From: Fictibacillus norfolkensis
Lineage (GTDB): Bacteria; Bacillota; Bacilli; Bacillales; Fictibacillaceae
Assembly (NCBI RefSeq): GCF_014836645.1
Contig: NZ_JACSQM010000001.1
Span: 310,001-374,000, forward strand
DNA: 64,000 nt
Direction: 5' to 3'
This document shows positions 45,131 through 54,016 of the stretch, piece after piece. Each line of letters begins with the position of its first letter. Positions within the stretch are counted from its first letter, which is position 1. The notes below the pieces were generated by a model, which worked only from the letters and a program-made list of their open reading frames with translations, searched no databases and had not been told where the DNA came from. The translations under genes were made by a program, and so were the position numbers.

Positions 45131-46019
45131 GGTTCATCCACTCCTCATAGCTTTGTTTCAAGTTCATCTTAATTTCGTGCTCTGACTGCTCTAGTTGATG
45201 AAGTTTTTGAAGAAGCGGGTCGATATCCAGCTTCATTTTTGCCATAGAAGCTTTGATGGCTAAAAAGCCCAGGTGCGTCCAGCCTTTCGAGAGCATGATA
45301 ATAGCGTTCTCTATCTCAGGTGTTCGTCTATTAAACAATGAGAAGGCAGCTAAATAACTAAGCTTTCGTTTACCCAATATACCAATCTCTAAAAATCCTT
45401 CTCTTAAGATGGTACGATCTTTAGCACCTTCCTTAACCACTCGAAGCGATTCGGTCACTAAACGATTATCCGTACGAAAAACAGAGTTGAAGATCTTTGA
45501 AATCTCATCTTCAGAGGGGGCTTTTAAGTTGCTGGTCTTAAGTTTGATACCACCACCCAGTTCATTCAGTAAGAAAGCATCTTCCAGATCCTTTTCATCA
45601 ACTTCACCACAAAAATCGAGGAAAGGGTCAGTTACCAAAAACCTCTCCTCTTCTTTCACTAACCTGATGAAATGGGGCATGTGTTTTTTTTGATAACTTC
45701 TTATTTCGTAGGGTAGATAGAAGAGATCTACTTGAACAAGATATTCTTCGTCCTGTTTTGAATGAAGAAGTTCTTGTAAGATCTCAAGATTATTAGGTTT
45801 ACTTTGTTCATAATCATACCAATGTTCTGCACACTCACCATATAAACGGTTTAGTCGCTCTAGGTATTCGTCATGGTTGATCGCATCTGAAAAATAAGTG
45901 ATCTTCTGTTCCTTGATCACAAAATCAGCTTCCCATACCCCTAACAACATGGGTCTTGGATCTTGGTACTCTCCGACCACTGAGGTAATGGCATCAAGAA
46001 AACAATGTGATGACTTCAT
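45117..46019 (-). CDS. BtrH-like acyltransferase candidate (second copy)
   Basis: 300 residues. Cys6 in SSHCFLDAITSV, a histidine in MPHFIRLVKEEE and an aspartate in FLVTDPFLDFCGE reproduce the Cys-His-Asp order of BtrH-type N-terminal domains and of the copies at 40015 and 49928. The gene follows a carrier-protein gene by ten bases, so it may take its acyl group from that carrier. Overlaps the glycosyltransferase gene. The role is inferred. Confidence 0.62.
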   Translation of the reverse strand: MKSSHCFLDAITSVVGEYQDPRPMLLGVWEADFVIKEQKITYFSDAINHDEYLERLNRLYGECAEHWYDYEQSKPNNLEILQELLHSKQDEEYLVQVDLFYLPYEIRSYQKKHMPHFIRLVKEEERFLVTDPFLDFCGEVDEKDLEDAFLLNELGGGIKLKTSNLKAPSEDEISKIFNSVFRTDNRLVTESLRVVKEGAKDRTILREGFLEIGILGKRKLSYLAAFSLFNRRTPEIENAIIMLSKGWTHLGFLAIKASMAKMKLDIDPLLQKLHQLEQSEHEIKMNLKQSYEEWMNHVSV

Positions 46020-46029
46020 ATCTGACTCC

Positions 46030-46287
46030 TTATAATTTGGACTCTATCCTCTTCCAAACCGATTCAATGGTCTGGAAATGTTCAGCTAATAGTTCATCAT
46101 CTTCAAAGAAGATGTCAAACTCTTCCTCGACGAGTACGACGAGGTTTACGAGAGTCACAGAATCCATCCCAACGGAAAAAAGATCAGTATGTTCTGTTAG
46201 TTCTTCAGCGATGGATGGCTTTTCTAATAATTCAGCGAGTGACGTCTTTAAATAAGCATACGCATGTGACTGTTGGCTTGTTATCAT
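46030..46287 (-). CDS. Acyl carrier protein (second copy)
   Basis: 85 residues. The carrier serine is in SVGMDSVTLVNLVVLVEEEF (about residue 43), here in a DSV context. Acidic, helical, ATG start after AGGGGACC. It sits between the DegT aminotransferase and the second BtrH-like gene without an adenylating gene of its own; the ATP-grasp ligase at 37954 is a candidate loader. Confidence 0.88.
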   Translation of the reverse strand: MITSQQSHAYAYLKTSLAELLEKPSIAEELTEHTDLFSVGMDSVTLVNLVVLVEEEFDIFFEDDELLAEHFQTIESVWKRIESKL

Positions 46288-46305
46288 CTTTGTGGTCCCC
46301 TTTAT

Positions 46306-47427
46306 TTAGACTCTAACTGCGCTCTTTAGCGCGTCAGATAATGCATGAGCCACTCTTTGGATATCTTGCTCCTCTAGGAAGTTATGCATCGGCAAAGAGA
46401 TAGCTTCTTTCGTGTACGTTTCCGAATGGATAAAGTCTCCTTTGCTATAACCCAATTCCTTAAAAGCAGGAGTAAGATGGATGGGTGTAGGATAATGTAC
46501 AGCAGAGAGTATCCCTCTTTTTTGAAGTTGCTTTCTTACATCATCTCTGATTTCTTCTTCCACTCTTATCATATAGACATGAAAAACATGACTCTCATCG
46601 TTCTGATGAATAGGGGTCATTACATCCATTCCGATCAGATAACTTTCATAGAGATCGGCGCATTCACGTCTCTTTGCTGACCACTCATCTAGGTACTTGA
46701 GTTTAATCTCAAGGGCTGCTGCTTGTATTGGATCGAGACGACTATTAAAACCAGGTAGCTCATGACTATACCTGACCTTGCTTCCATGGTTCCGAAGTAG
46801 AAGGATTTTCTCCGCCAACTCGTCACGAGAGGTTGTGATTCCTCCTCCATCACCAAAAGCCCCCAAGTTTTTATCAGGATAGAAACTAAAACAACCTGCG
46901 GTTCCTAGACTTCCCGCTCGCTTCTGGTTCATTTTTGCACCTGCAGCCTGAGCACTATCTTCTACCACATGAATATGAAACGTGTCTGCCCATTCATTGA
47001 TTGCTTCGATGTCTACCATCTGACCGTAGAGATGGACAGGGATGACTGCCTTTGTCTTATTCGTTCTTGCCTGTTTCATCTTATCCATATCGATCAGATA
47101 AGATTGAGGATCACAATCTACTAATACGGGTCGAGCACCTGTGTGATGGATAGCTTCGACTGTCGCAATAAAAGTATTGGCAGGAACGATAACTTCATCC
47201 TCTGGCCCGATGCCGAGTGCTTTTAGCGTTAAAAAAAGAGCATCCGTTCCGTTCCCGACGCCTAGAGCATGTTTCGTCCCAATGTAAGCTGCGTATCCTT
47301 TTTCAAAGCGATTAACTGCTTGTCCTCCGACGAATACACTCGTCTTAGCAATCTGATTGATCCGTTCAAACCACTCTTCTCGTATCAAGTCATATTCTGA
47401 TTTTGCCGATGAAAAACGAACACTCAT
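46306..47427 (-). CDS. DegT/DnrJ/EryC1 sugar aminotransferase
   Basis: 373 residues. PLP-dependent enzyme that installs an amino group on a keto sugar, usually with glutamate as donor. Family motifs: GVGNGTDALFLTLKALG, VPANTFIATVEA, VEDSAQAAGA, and the PLP lysine in FYPDKNLGAFGDGGG. It resembles 3-keto-sugar aminotransferases (QdtB/FdtB/NtdA group). The preceding Gfo/Idh dehydrogenase could supply the keto sugar. Confidence 0.92.
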   Translation of the reverse strand: MSVRFSSAKSEYDLIREEWFERINQIAKTSVFVGGQAVNRFEKGYAAYIGTKHALGVGNGTDALFLTLKALGIGPEDEVIVPANTFIATVEAIHHTGARPVLVDCDPQSYLIDMDKMKQARTNKTKAVIPVHLYGQMVDIEAINEWADTFHIHVVEDSAQAAGAKMNQKRAGSLGTAGCFSFYPDKNLGAFGDGGGITTSRDELAEKILLLRNHGSKVRYSHELPGFNSRLDPIQAAALEIKLKYLDEWSAKRRECADLYESYLIGMDVMTPIHQNDESHVFHVYMIRVEEEIRDDVRKQLQKRGILSAVHYPTPIHLTPAFKELGYSKGDFIHSETYTKEAISLPMHNFLEEQDIQRVAHALSDALKSAVRV

Positions 47428-47437
47428 GTTTATCCTC

Positions 47438-48427
47438 CTATGAAATAACGAAAGCTTTGGTATCTACTAATATTTGATCGATAATCTCCATGACTCTTAC
47501 TCCCTCATCTATACAAACATCTGCCTTACCTCGACCTAAAATCTCATCGGAGAATGAAGAATAGATATCTATTGGAGATGCAATTTGTTCATCAAAAACG
47601 AAAGCCACTTTCTTTCCTCTTTCAAAGACTTCAACATCTTGATTCCCATGAACAATTAGAGTCTTTTCTTTACCACCAACTACCCATAGAGGTTTTTTTG
47701 CATGATTACGGAAATTCACTTCAATCATCACCTGTACCCCTTGATCAGACTGAAAGTCTGATCGTACAAAATCATCTACTTCTTTATCATCCAAGCCCAA
47801 ACTTCTAATCGAACTGTTGATCTTATGCAAGGCCCCGATATCTAGTTGAAACACTTGATCAATAAGGTGTACTCCCCAATCTAATAGTGCACCACCGCCG
47901 AAACCTTGCTCTTTTCTCCACTCGGGATAAAAAGACTTTACCGCGAAATTGGAGCCATCATCATAAGCAGAATGAACCCTTTCAACAAATAAAAGATCTC
48001 CCAAGATACCCGAGGAGATCACGTTTTTTACTAATAGGAAATCAGAATCGTATCTTCTGTTCTGAAAGATAGATACCACACGTTCCTTCTTGTAAGAAAG
48101 CATCTCCAACTGTTTGGCTTCTTGGTGATTGACCGTTACTGGTTTTTCAATCAGTACATGCTTATCGTGATGAAGCGCTTGTTCTGCTAATGAAAAATGA
48201 GAACTTGGTGGCGTAGCGATCAAAACTGCATCGATGTTACTGTTCAATAACTCCTCAACGTTTTCATACACAGCAAAGCCTCTTTTTACAGCTAATTTCC
48301 TTCTTTTCTCCGTAATATCGTAGATCCCACTAATCTCTATGTTCGAACACTTCTTGATCAAAGGTAGATGAACGAGTTCAACAATCCTGCCAAAACCAAT
48401 GATGCCTAAGTGGATCTTATCTTGCAT
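47438..48427 (-). CDS. Gfo/Idh/MocA-family oxidoreductase
   Basis: 329 residues. Rossmann start LGIIGFGRIVELVHLPLIKK, NAD(P) motif VLIATPPSSH, the conserved EKPVTVN, and a C-terminal sheet domain with GGALLDWGVHLIDQ (catalytic Asp and His). Such enzymes oxidise a sugar hydroxyl to a ketone; paired with a DegT aminotransferase this is the NtdC/NtdA-type route to amino sugars. The exact sugar is unknown. Overlaps the upstream carrier gene by 11 bases. Confidence 0.9.
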   Translation of the reverse strand: MQDKIHLGIIGFGRIVELVHLPLIKKCSNIEISGIYDITEKRRKLAVKRGFAVYENVEELLNSNIDAVLIATPPSSHFSLAEQALHHDKHVLIEKPVTVNHQEAKQLEMLSYKKERVVSIFQNRRYDSDFLLVKNVISSGILGDLLFVERVHSAYDDGSNFAVKSFYPEWRKEQGFGGGALLDWGVHLIDQVFQLDIGALHKINSSIRSLGLDDKEVDDFVRSDFQSDQGVQVMIEVNFRNHAKKPLWVVGGKEKTLIVHGNQDVEVFERGKKVAFVFDEQIASPIDIYSSFSDEILGRGKADVCIDEGVRVMEIIDQILVDTKAFVIS

Positions 48428-48686
48428 GTTCTTCTACCGGTTTCAGTTCTTGAATAAAAGTGACCAAAGAACCAACCGTTTCAAATACTTCTGGATCGAT
48501 GCTGTCTTCAGGTACTTCGATACCAAATTCTTCTTCGATATAGATGATGAGCTGTAAGACCATGATTGAATCGATCCCAAGATCATCATAGATACCATCT
48601 TCTTCTTTAAGATTTTCTGGGAGTTCGTGCTCCAAGTTCTCTTCAATGATTACCTTCAACTTCTCAATGATTTCTATACGATTCAT
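48417..48686 (-). CDS. Aryl carrier protein, AsbD-like
   Basis: 89 residues. The serine is in DLGIDSIMVLQLIIYIEEEF; GIEVPEDSIDPEVFETVGSL follows, much like AsbD (VPEDEVDP...TVGSL). AsbD carries 3,4-dihydroxybenzoate in petrobactin synthesis. Start overlaps the AsbC-like gene by four bases, so loading enzyme and carrier are made together. Confidence 0.9.
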   Translation of the reverse strand: MNRIEIIEKLKVIIEENLEHELPENLKEEDGIYDDLGIDSIMVLQLIIYIEEEFGIEVPEDSIDPEVFETVGSLVTFIQELKPVEEHAR

Positions 48687-49915
48687 TTGACTAGCTCCTG
48701 TTCATATAATAATTTTCTACTCACTTTTCCCATCGTGTTCTTCGGAATCTCGTCCACCAACAGGATCGATGACGGCACCTTATAAGCAGGTAGTTGTTCG
48801 ATGCAACTCTTTTTAATTTGATGGATCGACACATCGTGTGAAACAACTTTAGCAGCTACTGTCTCACCATGGACCTTATGAAGCGACCGATGAACGACTA
48901 CCTCTTTCACACCCTGTATGCGACTAATCACCTTTTCTACTTCAACAGGTGATACTTTTTGTCCTGAAACATTTATTAAATCATCAAGTCTCCCGAGGTG
49001 GTAATACGACCCTTCTCTCATACAGCCAAGATCATTGGTATGTATCTTTTCCCCATCCACTTCAACGATCAGTTCATTCAACTTGTTGTCATCTCTGTTC
49101 AGAGATAACGTTAGATGTTCGAGCGGTAATCCAATATCGGTGGATTCTTTAATCGTTCGAGCCACAGATATACAGCCAACTTCTGTCATACCGTACTGCT
49201 GAAGAACTTCTTCCGAGCATAACAAGATGTTCCTTAAAAGCTCTCCCTGCATCGGAGCGCCACTTGTTATGACTTTGTTCAACATCAGCTGGTCTTTTCC
49301 CAACCTCCATAGAACCTGTAAAAGAAAAGGAACGCTATAAAGGATAGAATTTTGGTTCTCTTTTATAATCTTCAATGTAAACTTAGGGTTCTTTTCGGTG
49401 ATAAGAATAGGCATCGCACCTCGCTCTATACCGGCTAATACACCTGATATCAATCCATATGAGTGTGAGACGGGTACTGTGATTATCGGTTGTAGGGCAG
49501 GATCACTCTTATAGACATGGTTATAGTTATTAACTTCTCTTTCTATGGACTCCCATGTTCTCCCTATAATCTTTGGAGCACCTGTCGTGCCTGAGCTGAA
49601 TTGAAAAAGTCCTGGTAAAACAGATTCTCTCAACGGAGCGTTCAGGTGGATAAATTGTTCTTCATAAACAAGGAAGTCACATTGCGCTTGCTCACAAAGT
49701 TCCCTCGCTGATGCTAATGGGTGATCACCGTGTAGAAGAAGAACAGATCCCCCTCCCTCTTTGATGTTTAAGAGTAATGACAGGAGACCGAACGCTTCTT
49801 TCATGCAGATGCCAAAGAGTTGCCCTTCGGGATTCTTCAGGCTATCTCTGTTTAAAGATGAATAATAATCGCTCAACTGGTCTTTGGTTACCTTTTCAGA
49901 GTTGATAATCAGCAT
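48683..49915 (-). CDS. 3,4-dihydroxybenzoate-activating ligase, AsbC-like
   Basis: 410 residues. FQFSSGTTGAPKIIGR, VPVSHSYGLISGVLAGIERG, ITEKNPKFTLKIIK, VITSGAPM, QQYGMTEVGC, LDDLINVSGQKVSPVEVE and the catalytic lysine in NTMGKVSRKLL follow AsbC of B. anthracis closely along the whole length. AsbC adenylates 3,4-dihydroxybenzoate and loads AsbD. The AsbD-like carrier is encoded next and an AsbF-like gene lies downstream. Confidence 0.88.
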   Translation of the reverse strand: MLIINSEKVTKDQLSDYYSSLNRDSLKNPEGQLFGICMKEAFGLLSLLLNIKEGGGSVLLLHGDHPLASARELCEQAQCDFLVYEEQFIHLNAPLRESVLPGLFQFSSGTTGAPKIIGRTWESIEREVNNYNHVYKSDPALQPIITVPVSHSYGLISGVLAGIERGAMPILITEKNPKFTLKIIKENQNSILYSVPFLLQVLWRLGKDQLMLNKVITSGAPMQGELLRNILLCSEEVLQQYGMTEVGCISVARTIKESTDIGLPLEHLTLSLNRDDNKLNELIVEVDGEKIHTNDLGCMREGSYYHLGRLDDLINVSGQKVSPVEVEKVISRIQGVKEVVVHRSLHKVHGETVAAKVVSHDVSIHQIKKSCIEQLPAYKVPSSILLVDEIPKNTMGKVSRKLLYEQELVK

Positions 49916-49927
49916 ACGTTTCTCCTC

Positions 49928-50911
49928 TTAACATGAAGGGATGGTTTCTGTTAAACGTATGTTTAACAGCTCTAACTCTTTTGATCGAATCTCATTCAAT
50001 TTTTTCATGACTCGAGGATGAAATTGGTCGTATCTTTTCGTGATAAAACATTTTAAGACCATGTTTGCGGTTACTTGTAATAAGTTCGATAGAACAAGGT
50101 ATCCCTCACCCATAAACTCCATTTCCGGCGACAATGAGCGGTTCATCAGTAAAAAATGAGAATAGTTACTCCTCGAGTTGGCTAGTTCTTTTAAACAGTG
50201 ATACGAAATGTCAACGTTATCTTCTCGATTTATGAATACCTCATGCTCAAGGTGGTGGACAAACTCATCAAAAGCTTCTATACCTAACTTCCTACTAGGA
50301 TGAGGATTTGGTTTTTGGTATGGATCTCCCCCCCTCATAAATGTTTGATTGATATCAATCATTGTATGAACGAATCCTGATACCTCTGGAACACTCATTT
50401 CTTCTGTCTTATAGTAGATCAGTTCAAACCCAGGAGCTTCTCCTCTATCGATCCGCGAAAGTAATATCTGTCTTAAACTTTCTTTTGGTACAGAGCCAGA
50501 ATAGTTGTAATAATGATCGACGATATGCACTTCATCTTCATCTGCAGAAAATATCTCAACAGCATGATGATTGAACCTCTGCTGATAATATAGTGTATGT
50601 GGCAAGTCATAACAGTCACTGATAAGAAGGATGGTGTATCCTAGTGCAGTAGTCTCTTTGACTTCACGATAAAATTCTTCAAAATCCTGAGTCGAGATGA
50701 TCTTCTCTTCGATATTGAAATATTCATAAAGCTGTTCAGGCAGACTCTTATGATACGGTGTAAATGAGAAAACATCTTCTTCAGAAGTTGAGATCATTGC
50801 TGCTTGGTTCCAAAACAGATCCGTTATCTCTGCTTTACGTGAAAGGATGGCACGAACCGTGAGAAAATAGCAGTTAAAGTTCTTATTAAAATTGATCAGT
50901 TCTTTACTCAT
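49928..50911 (-). CDS. BtrH/AsbE-like transferase candidate (first copy)
   Basis: 327 residues from ATG 50911 (GGGAG upstream; the longer frame is the neighbouring gene). Cys14 in NFNCYFLTVRAIL, a histidine in NHHAVEIFSADEDE and an aspartate in VHIVDHYYNYSG give the same triad spacing as the two other copies. Its place before asbC- and asbD-like genes suggests the job of AsbE, which condenses the carrier-bound catechol with an amine. I recall AsbE as similar in size but cannot verify homology here. Confidence 0.62.
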   Translation of the reverse strand: MSKELINFNKNFNCYFLTVRAILSRKAEITDLFWNQAAMISTSEEDVFSFTPYHKSLPEQLYEYFNIEEKIISTQDFEEFYREVKETTALGYTILLISDCYDLPHTLYYQQRFNHHAVEIFSADEDEVHIVDHYYNYSGSVPKESLRQILLSRIDRGEAPGFELIYYKTEEMSVPEVSGFVHTMIDINQTFMRGGDPYQKPNPHPSRKLGIEAFDEFVHHLEHEVFINREDNVDISYHCLKELANSRSNYSHFLLMNRSLSPEMEFMGEGYLVLSNLLQVTANMVLKCFITKRYDQFHPRVMKKLNEIRSKELELLNIRLTETIPSC

Positions 50912-51443
50912 TTTCCACACTCCCAGGGATAAGGGTAATCGCAAAAAGATGGATGGAAGGATTGTCTCCGAATTGAATATGATCAAAGACCATTTCTTCA
51001 GTCCACTCAATCGTGTTGATCCATAGACTCGGTTGAAGATAATCAACTTTTGTTGTCTTTGTATGGATATAAGGAAACCGTCCGAAAACCTTCGGGCCTT
51101 CTTCAGGTTCGTTTGAGAGGATATCTGGGAAGACCACCCTCTTTGTATCTACTAGTTCTTCTCCATTGTAAAAAGAGATGTCTTCAAAGAAATCTCCATT
51201 GTTTGAACAACCGATCAAGATGGCTTTTTTGTAGGACATTACTGGAACTGATAATCTCTGTTCTTCAAGTTCCATGTTATCGTTCTCATCAAAATGAAAA
51301 GAGAAGACATCGGTATCATATTTAGGAAAATGTTCTTTAGGGAACGAGTAACCACCAAATGCGAGATACCCCTTTTCTCTCTCAGCAAAAGTTGTGATTC
51401 CTCTACTGTTTAATTGCTCTTTTATATCTAATTGAATATACAT
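50904..51443 (-). CDS. Hypothetical beta-rich protein in the biosynthetic operon
   Basis: 179 residues, acidic, no membrane segment or signal. Alternating strands (MSYKKAILIGCSNNGDFFED, WINTIEWTEEMVFDHIQFGD) suggest a beta-sandwich of the carbohydrate-binding kind. No catalytic motif recognised. ATG 51443 after GAGGGTG. It overlaps the first BtrH-like gene by eight bases, so it is a regular member of the operon. Confidence 0.6.
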   Translation of the reverse strand: MYIQLDIKEQLNSRGITTFAEREKGYLAFGGYSFPKEHFPKYDTDVFSFHFDENDNMELEEQRLSVPVMSYKKAILIGCSNNGDFFEDISFYNGEELVDTKRVVFPDILSNEPEEGPKVFGRFPYIHTKTTKVDYLQPSLWINTIEWTEEMVFDHIQFGDNPSIHLFAITLIPGSVENE

Positions 51444-51453
51444 AGGTACACCC

Positions 51454-52047
51454 TCACCGCTTTTTTATCGAGACCATGTTACCTTTGATGCCGCCTGTCT
51501 CTGAAAAGATCTTCATCGGAAGGATCGGACCACGAACGAATCGGTCTTCATCGAAATACATATCAATAGTCTCTTCGGATACTTCATCCCAATAATCGTT
51601 TGTAACTAAAGAACCTCTGATTAAAAGAGCGGCGTTTGGCTTTAGAACACGATACACTTCATCCACATATTCTTTTCTTAGATGAGCGGGTATAACATGA
51701 AAACACCCTCTATCATTGGCAAAATGGACGCTTTCATCTTGGAGGGATACATCTGTAACAGATTCCGCTCTCCACGTAACAGGATGGCCACGGTGTCTGC
51801 TCATACACATATTGATCGCTTCTTGACTGTGATCGATGGCATGAACGTTATACCCTAAACTACTTAAAAAGACCGCTTCGTTTCCTAACCCACAACCGAT
51901 GTCTAAGATAAGACCCGGTGGTTTGATCATCTCCACACACAACAGGGAAACGAGTTCAGGTGAAGGACCCTCGATCGTCCACGTGTAATTATGGTTTTTA
52001 TAAGATTGGTCCCAATTGATAGCTGTACTATTTTTACCTAAATACAT
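51454..52047 (-). CDS. SAM-dependent methyltransferase, class I
   Basis: 197 residues. The SAM motif ILDIGCGLGNEAVFLSSLGY and the acidic ribose-binding AIDHS are clear; FANDRGCFHVIP and YRVLKPNAALLIRG match TehB/Methyltransf_11-type proteins. ATG 52047 follows GGGGAG inside the end of the radical SAM gene (14-base overlap). Probably an N- or O-methyltransferase (catechol or amine) in the pathway. Confidence 0.86.
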   Translation of the reverse strand: MYLGKNSTAINWDQSYKNHNYTWTIEGPSPELVSLLCVEMIKPPGLILDIGCGLGNEAVFLSSLGYNVHAIDHSQEAINMCMSRHRGHPVTWRAESVTDVSLQDESVHFANDRGCFHVIPAHLRKEYVDEVYRVLKPNAALLIRGSLVTNDYWDEVSEETIDMYFDEDRFVRGPILPMKIFSETGGIKGNMVSIKKR

Positions 52048-53956
52048 ATTCACGACTCCCCGTACTTTGATGAGTAACAAGTTCTAACTGGATTAACTGA
52101 CTAATGAGCATTTCTGACTCAGGATTGGATGTGTCAGTCACTATTCTTCTGTCGATGATGCTTAATTCTTGAGGCACTTTAAACACACGCTGCAATAAAA
52201 AGTCATAAAAATAAGGCACAGATTGATCTTCTGAACCCCTTTTAAACTCCGCAATATATATCCAAGGAAGTAAAAAAGCCTCTGTTGTGTTTAGATGATC
52301 TGTATCATTTGTATGTAGTTGATTCTGTTCAGGATTCACTTCTTTCGGGACTTGTAAGAGTCTATTGATTCGAGTGTGATCATCTATATCTTCCTCACAA
52401 TAAGTAAATGATCGTCCTAATCGTCCCATTCCATAGTTGATCCCTTTGTTTCCTCTTAAAGTATCTTGATCGGCCTCTAGCGTTATTCCATAGCTTTCAG
52501 GATCATCAACCAAGAAACTCCCAGGTTCTGCGACTAGCATCTGAATGACATCTATTCCTATTTTCATTTCATTCTTCTTTAAAAATCCTACGGTATCCTG
52601 ACTCTCTTCTTCCGTTTCACCAGGAAATCCTCCCATAATCGATAGTCTTAGCTCGATTCCACAGTCAAACAAGTTATCTATGATTCGCTGATAGTTACTA
52701 GTAGTAACTCCCTTTTCCATTCTGTCTAATAGTCTTTGAGAGTTTGTCTCGTAACCGACTGACATCTGCACACAGCCTGATGCTTTTAGTTCCTGACAGA
52801 AATGTCGATCAGTCAAAATATCTTCTAACCGGTTCCTTGTACTATATTCAACTTCATATCCTTCAGCGTTCAGTAGTTTCATAGCTTTTAAGACGAGTTT
52901 CAAGTTCGTGTTCTCGTCAACGAAATTGATTCTTCTAACTCCATACTGATCGATCAGTTGTTTACACTCTCTTACTATCTGATTCGTCGTTTTCTGTTCA
53001 TAACTTCTTTCTTTTTTTGAACGGTTGCCGTATGAACAGAACGCACAACGCCCCCAATAACATCCCACACATGTCGTGAGAGCTAATTGAAAATCAGCAT
53101 TTACGTAATGATGTATAGGTAAGTTATCAAAGTTCGGTACAGGCAATTTCTTTAGGGAAACACTTTTCTTGATTAAGGGTATCTCTTCCTTCAATGAGAT
53201 AAGGTTTGGGATCTCTAGGTCTAATTGATTCTCAGACTCTTTTAAATAGAGTTGATAGAGAGTCTCTTCTCCTGCACCCGTACCGAGATAATCGACATAT
53301 TGTTTAAAAAACGAGTCTCTTCTCATTTGTTCACTAAACAGGATGACTTGTTGGCCGCCCATGATGATCTTCGTTTCAGGTGAAAGAATTTTTACCCATT
53401 TACATAGAAGCAACGCCGGTAGCAACTGACTATAAAACGATACGGATAAAGCGAAGACTTTTGTATCGTTTGTAATAATGTTCTTTATTCTGTCATAGAG
53501 CAGGTCACAGGGTAGGTCATTTTTATCTTCTACGTTAAAATCATTTACAGCTTTTCCTAACAATGAGATCGAGGGGATCTCATTACGCATAAAACTGTTC
53601 TTTGATAGGATCTCTGTTCCATTCTTAAAAAACTTCAAGCTCTTTTCTATGTCATGTAACTCACCATTCTTTGTTAAGATATCCGTTTGGATCTCTTCAT
53701 GATGATCGATGAGATACTGGATTGTTTTTAGTTTAAAGTCAGCGTTGATATCCATGTGTTCTTTTGATGATGCTATCTCACAATACGTTTGAAGCGCTTC
53801 TTTTTCGAATAAGGAATGCAATAATTCGATATTCAAATCATATTGTGTACACGGTACATCACGTTGTACAAGGTAAGAAGTAAGCATAGGCAGACTAAGA
53901 TACGGAAAGAAGTATGCTTGAGAAAACGGCGGAAAAACAATGATTAATTCACTCAT
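52034..53956 (-). CDS. Radical SAM protein with N-terminal B12-binding-like domain
   Basis: 640 residues. An N-terminal cobalamin-binding-like Rossmann part (FPPFSQAYFFPYLSLPMLTS; later KIIMGGQQV and LGTGAGEE) leads to a radical SAM barrel (about 285-500) with the cluster motif TTCVGCYWGRCAFCSYG, NFVDEN, MSVGYET and GGFPGETEEE. The spacing is C-x2-C-x4-C-x2-C instead of C-x3-C-x2-C. No DxHxxG cobalamin motif was found. ATG 53956 after AAAGGAGA. First enzyme gene of the operon, directly after the 19-codon ORF. Confidence 0.88.
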   Translation of the reverse strand: MSELIIVFPPFSQAYFFPYLSLPMLTSYLVQRDVPCTQYDLNIELLHSLFEKEALQTYCEIASSKEHMDINADFKLKTIQYLIDHHEEIQTDILTKNGELHDIEKSLKFFKNGTEILSKNSFMRNEIPSISLLGKAVNDFNVEDKNDLPCDLLYDRIKNIITNDTKVFALSVSFYSQLLPALLLCKWVKILSPETKIIMGGQQVILFSEQMRRDSFFKQYVDYLGTGAGEETLYQLYLKESENQLDLEIPNLISLKEEIPLIKKSVSLKKLPVPNFDNLPIHHYVNADFQLALTTCVGCYWGRCAFCSYGNRSKKERSYEQKTTNQIVRECKQLIDQYGVRRINFVDENTNLKLVLKAMKLLNAEGYEVEYSTRNRLEDILTDRHFCQELKASGCVQMSVGYETNSQRLLDRMEKGVTTSNYQRIIDNLFDCGIELRLSIMGGFPGETEEESQDTVGFLKKNEMKIGIDVIQMLVAEPGSFLVDDPESYGITLEADQDTLRGNKGINYGMGRLGRSFTYCEEDIDDHTRINRLLQVPKEVNPEQNQLHTNDTDHLNTTEAFLLPWIYIAEFKRGSEDQSVPYFYDFLLQRVFKVPQELSIIDRRIVTDTSNPESEMLISQLIQLELVTHQSTGSREYVFR

Positions 53957-53979
53957 CTTAATCTCCTTTAAAAAACAAT

Positions 53980-54007
53980 GGGTATTATAGATTTCTCTAT
54001 AACACCC
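53980..54007 (-). terminator. Hairpin attenuator between the 19-codon ORF and the radical SAM gene
   Basis: Minus-strand 12-base-pair stem (GGGTGTTATAGA/TCTATAATACCC, one G-U pair) with a GAAA loop followed by ATTGTTTTTT. It would stop part of the transcripts and yield more of the short ORF than of the enzymes. Confidence 0.75.
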
Positions 54008-54016
54008 ACCTTACTT

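Noticed and set aside
43784..47427. A capsule or teichoic-acid glycosylation locus
   Set aside because: The sugar genes are translationally coupled to carrier proteins and BtrH-like genes, and no polymerase, flippase or polyprenyl transferase is present.
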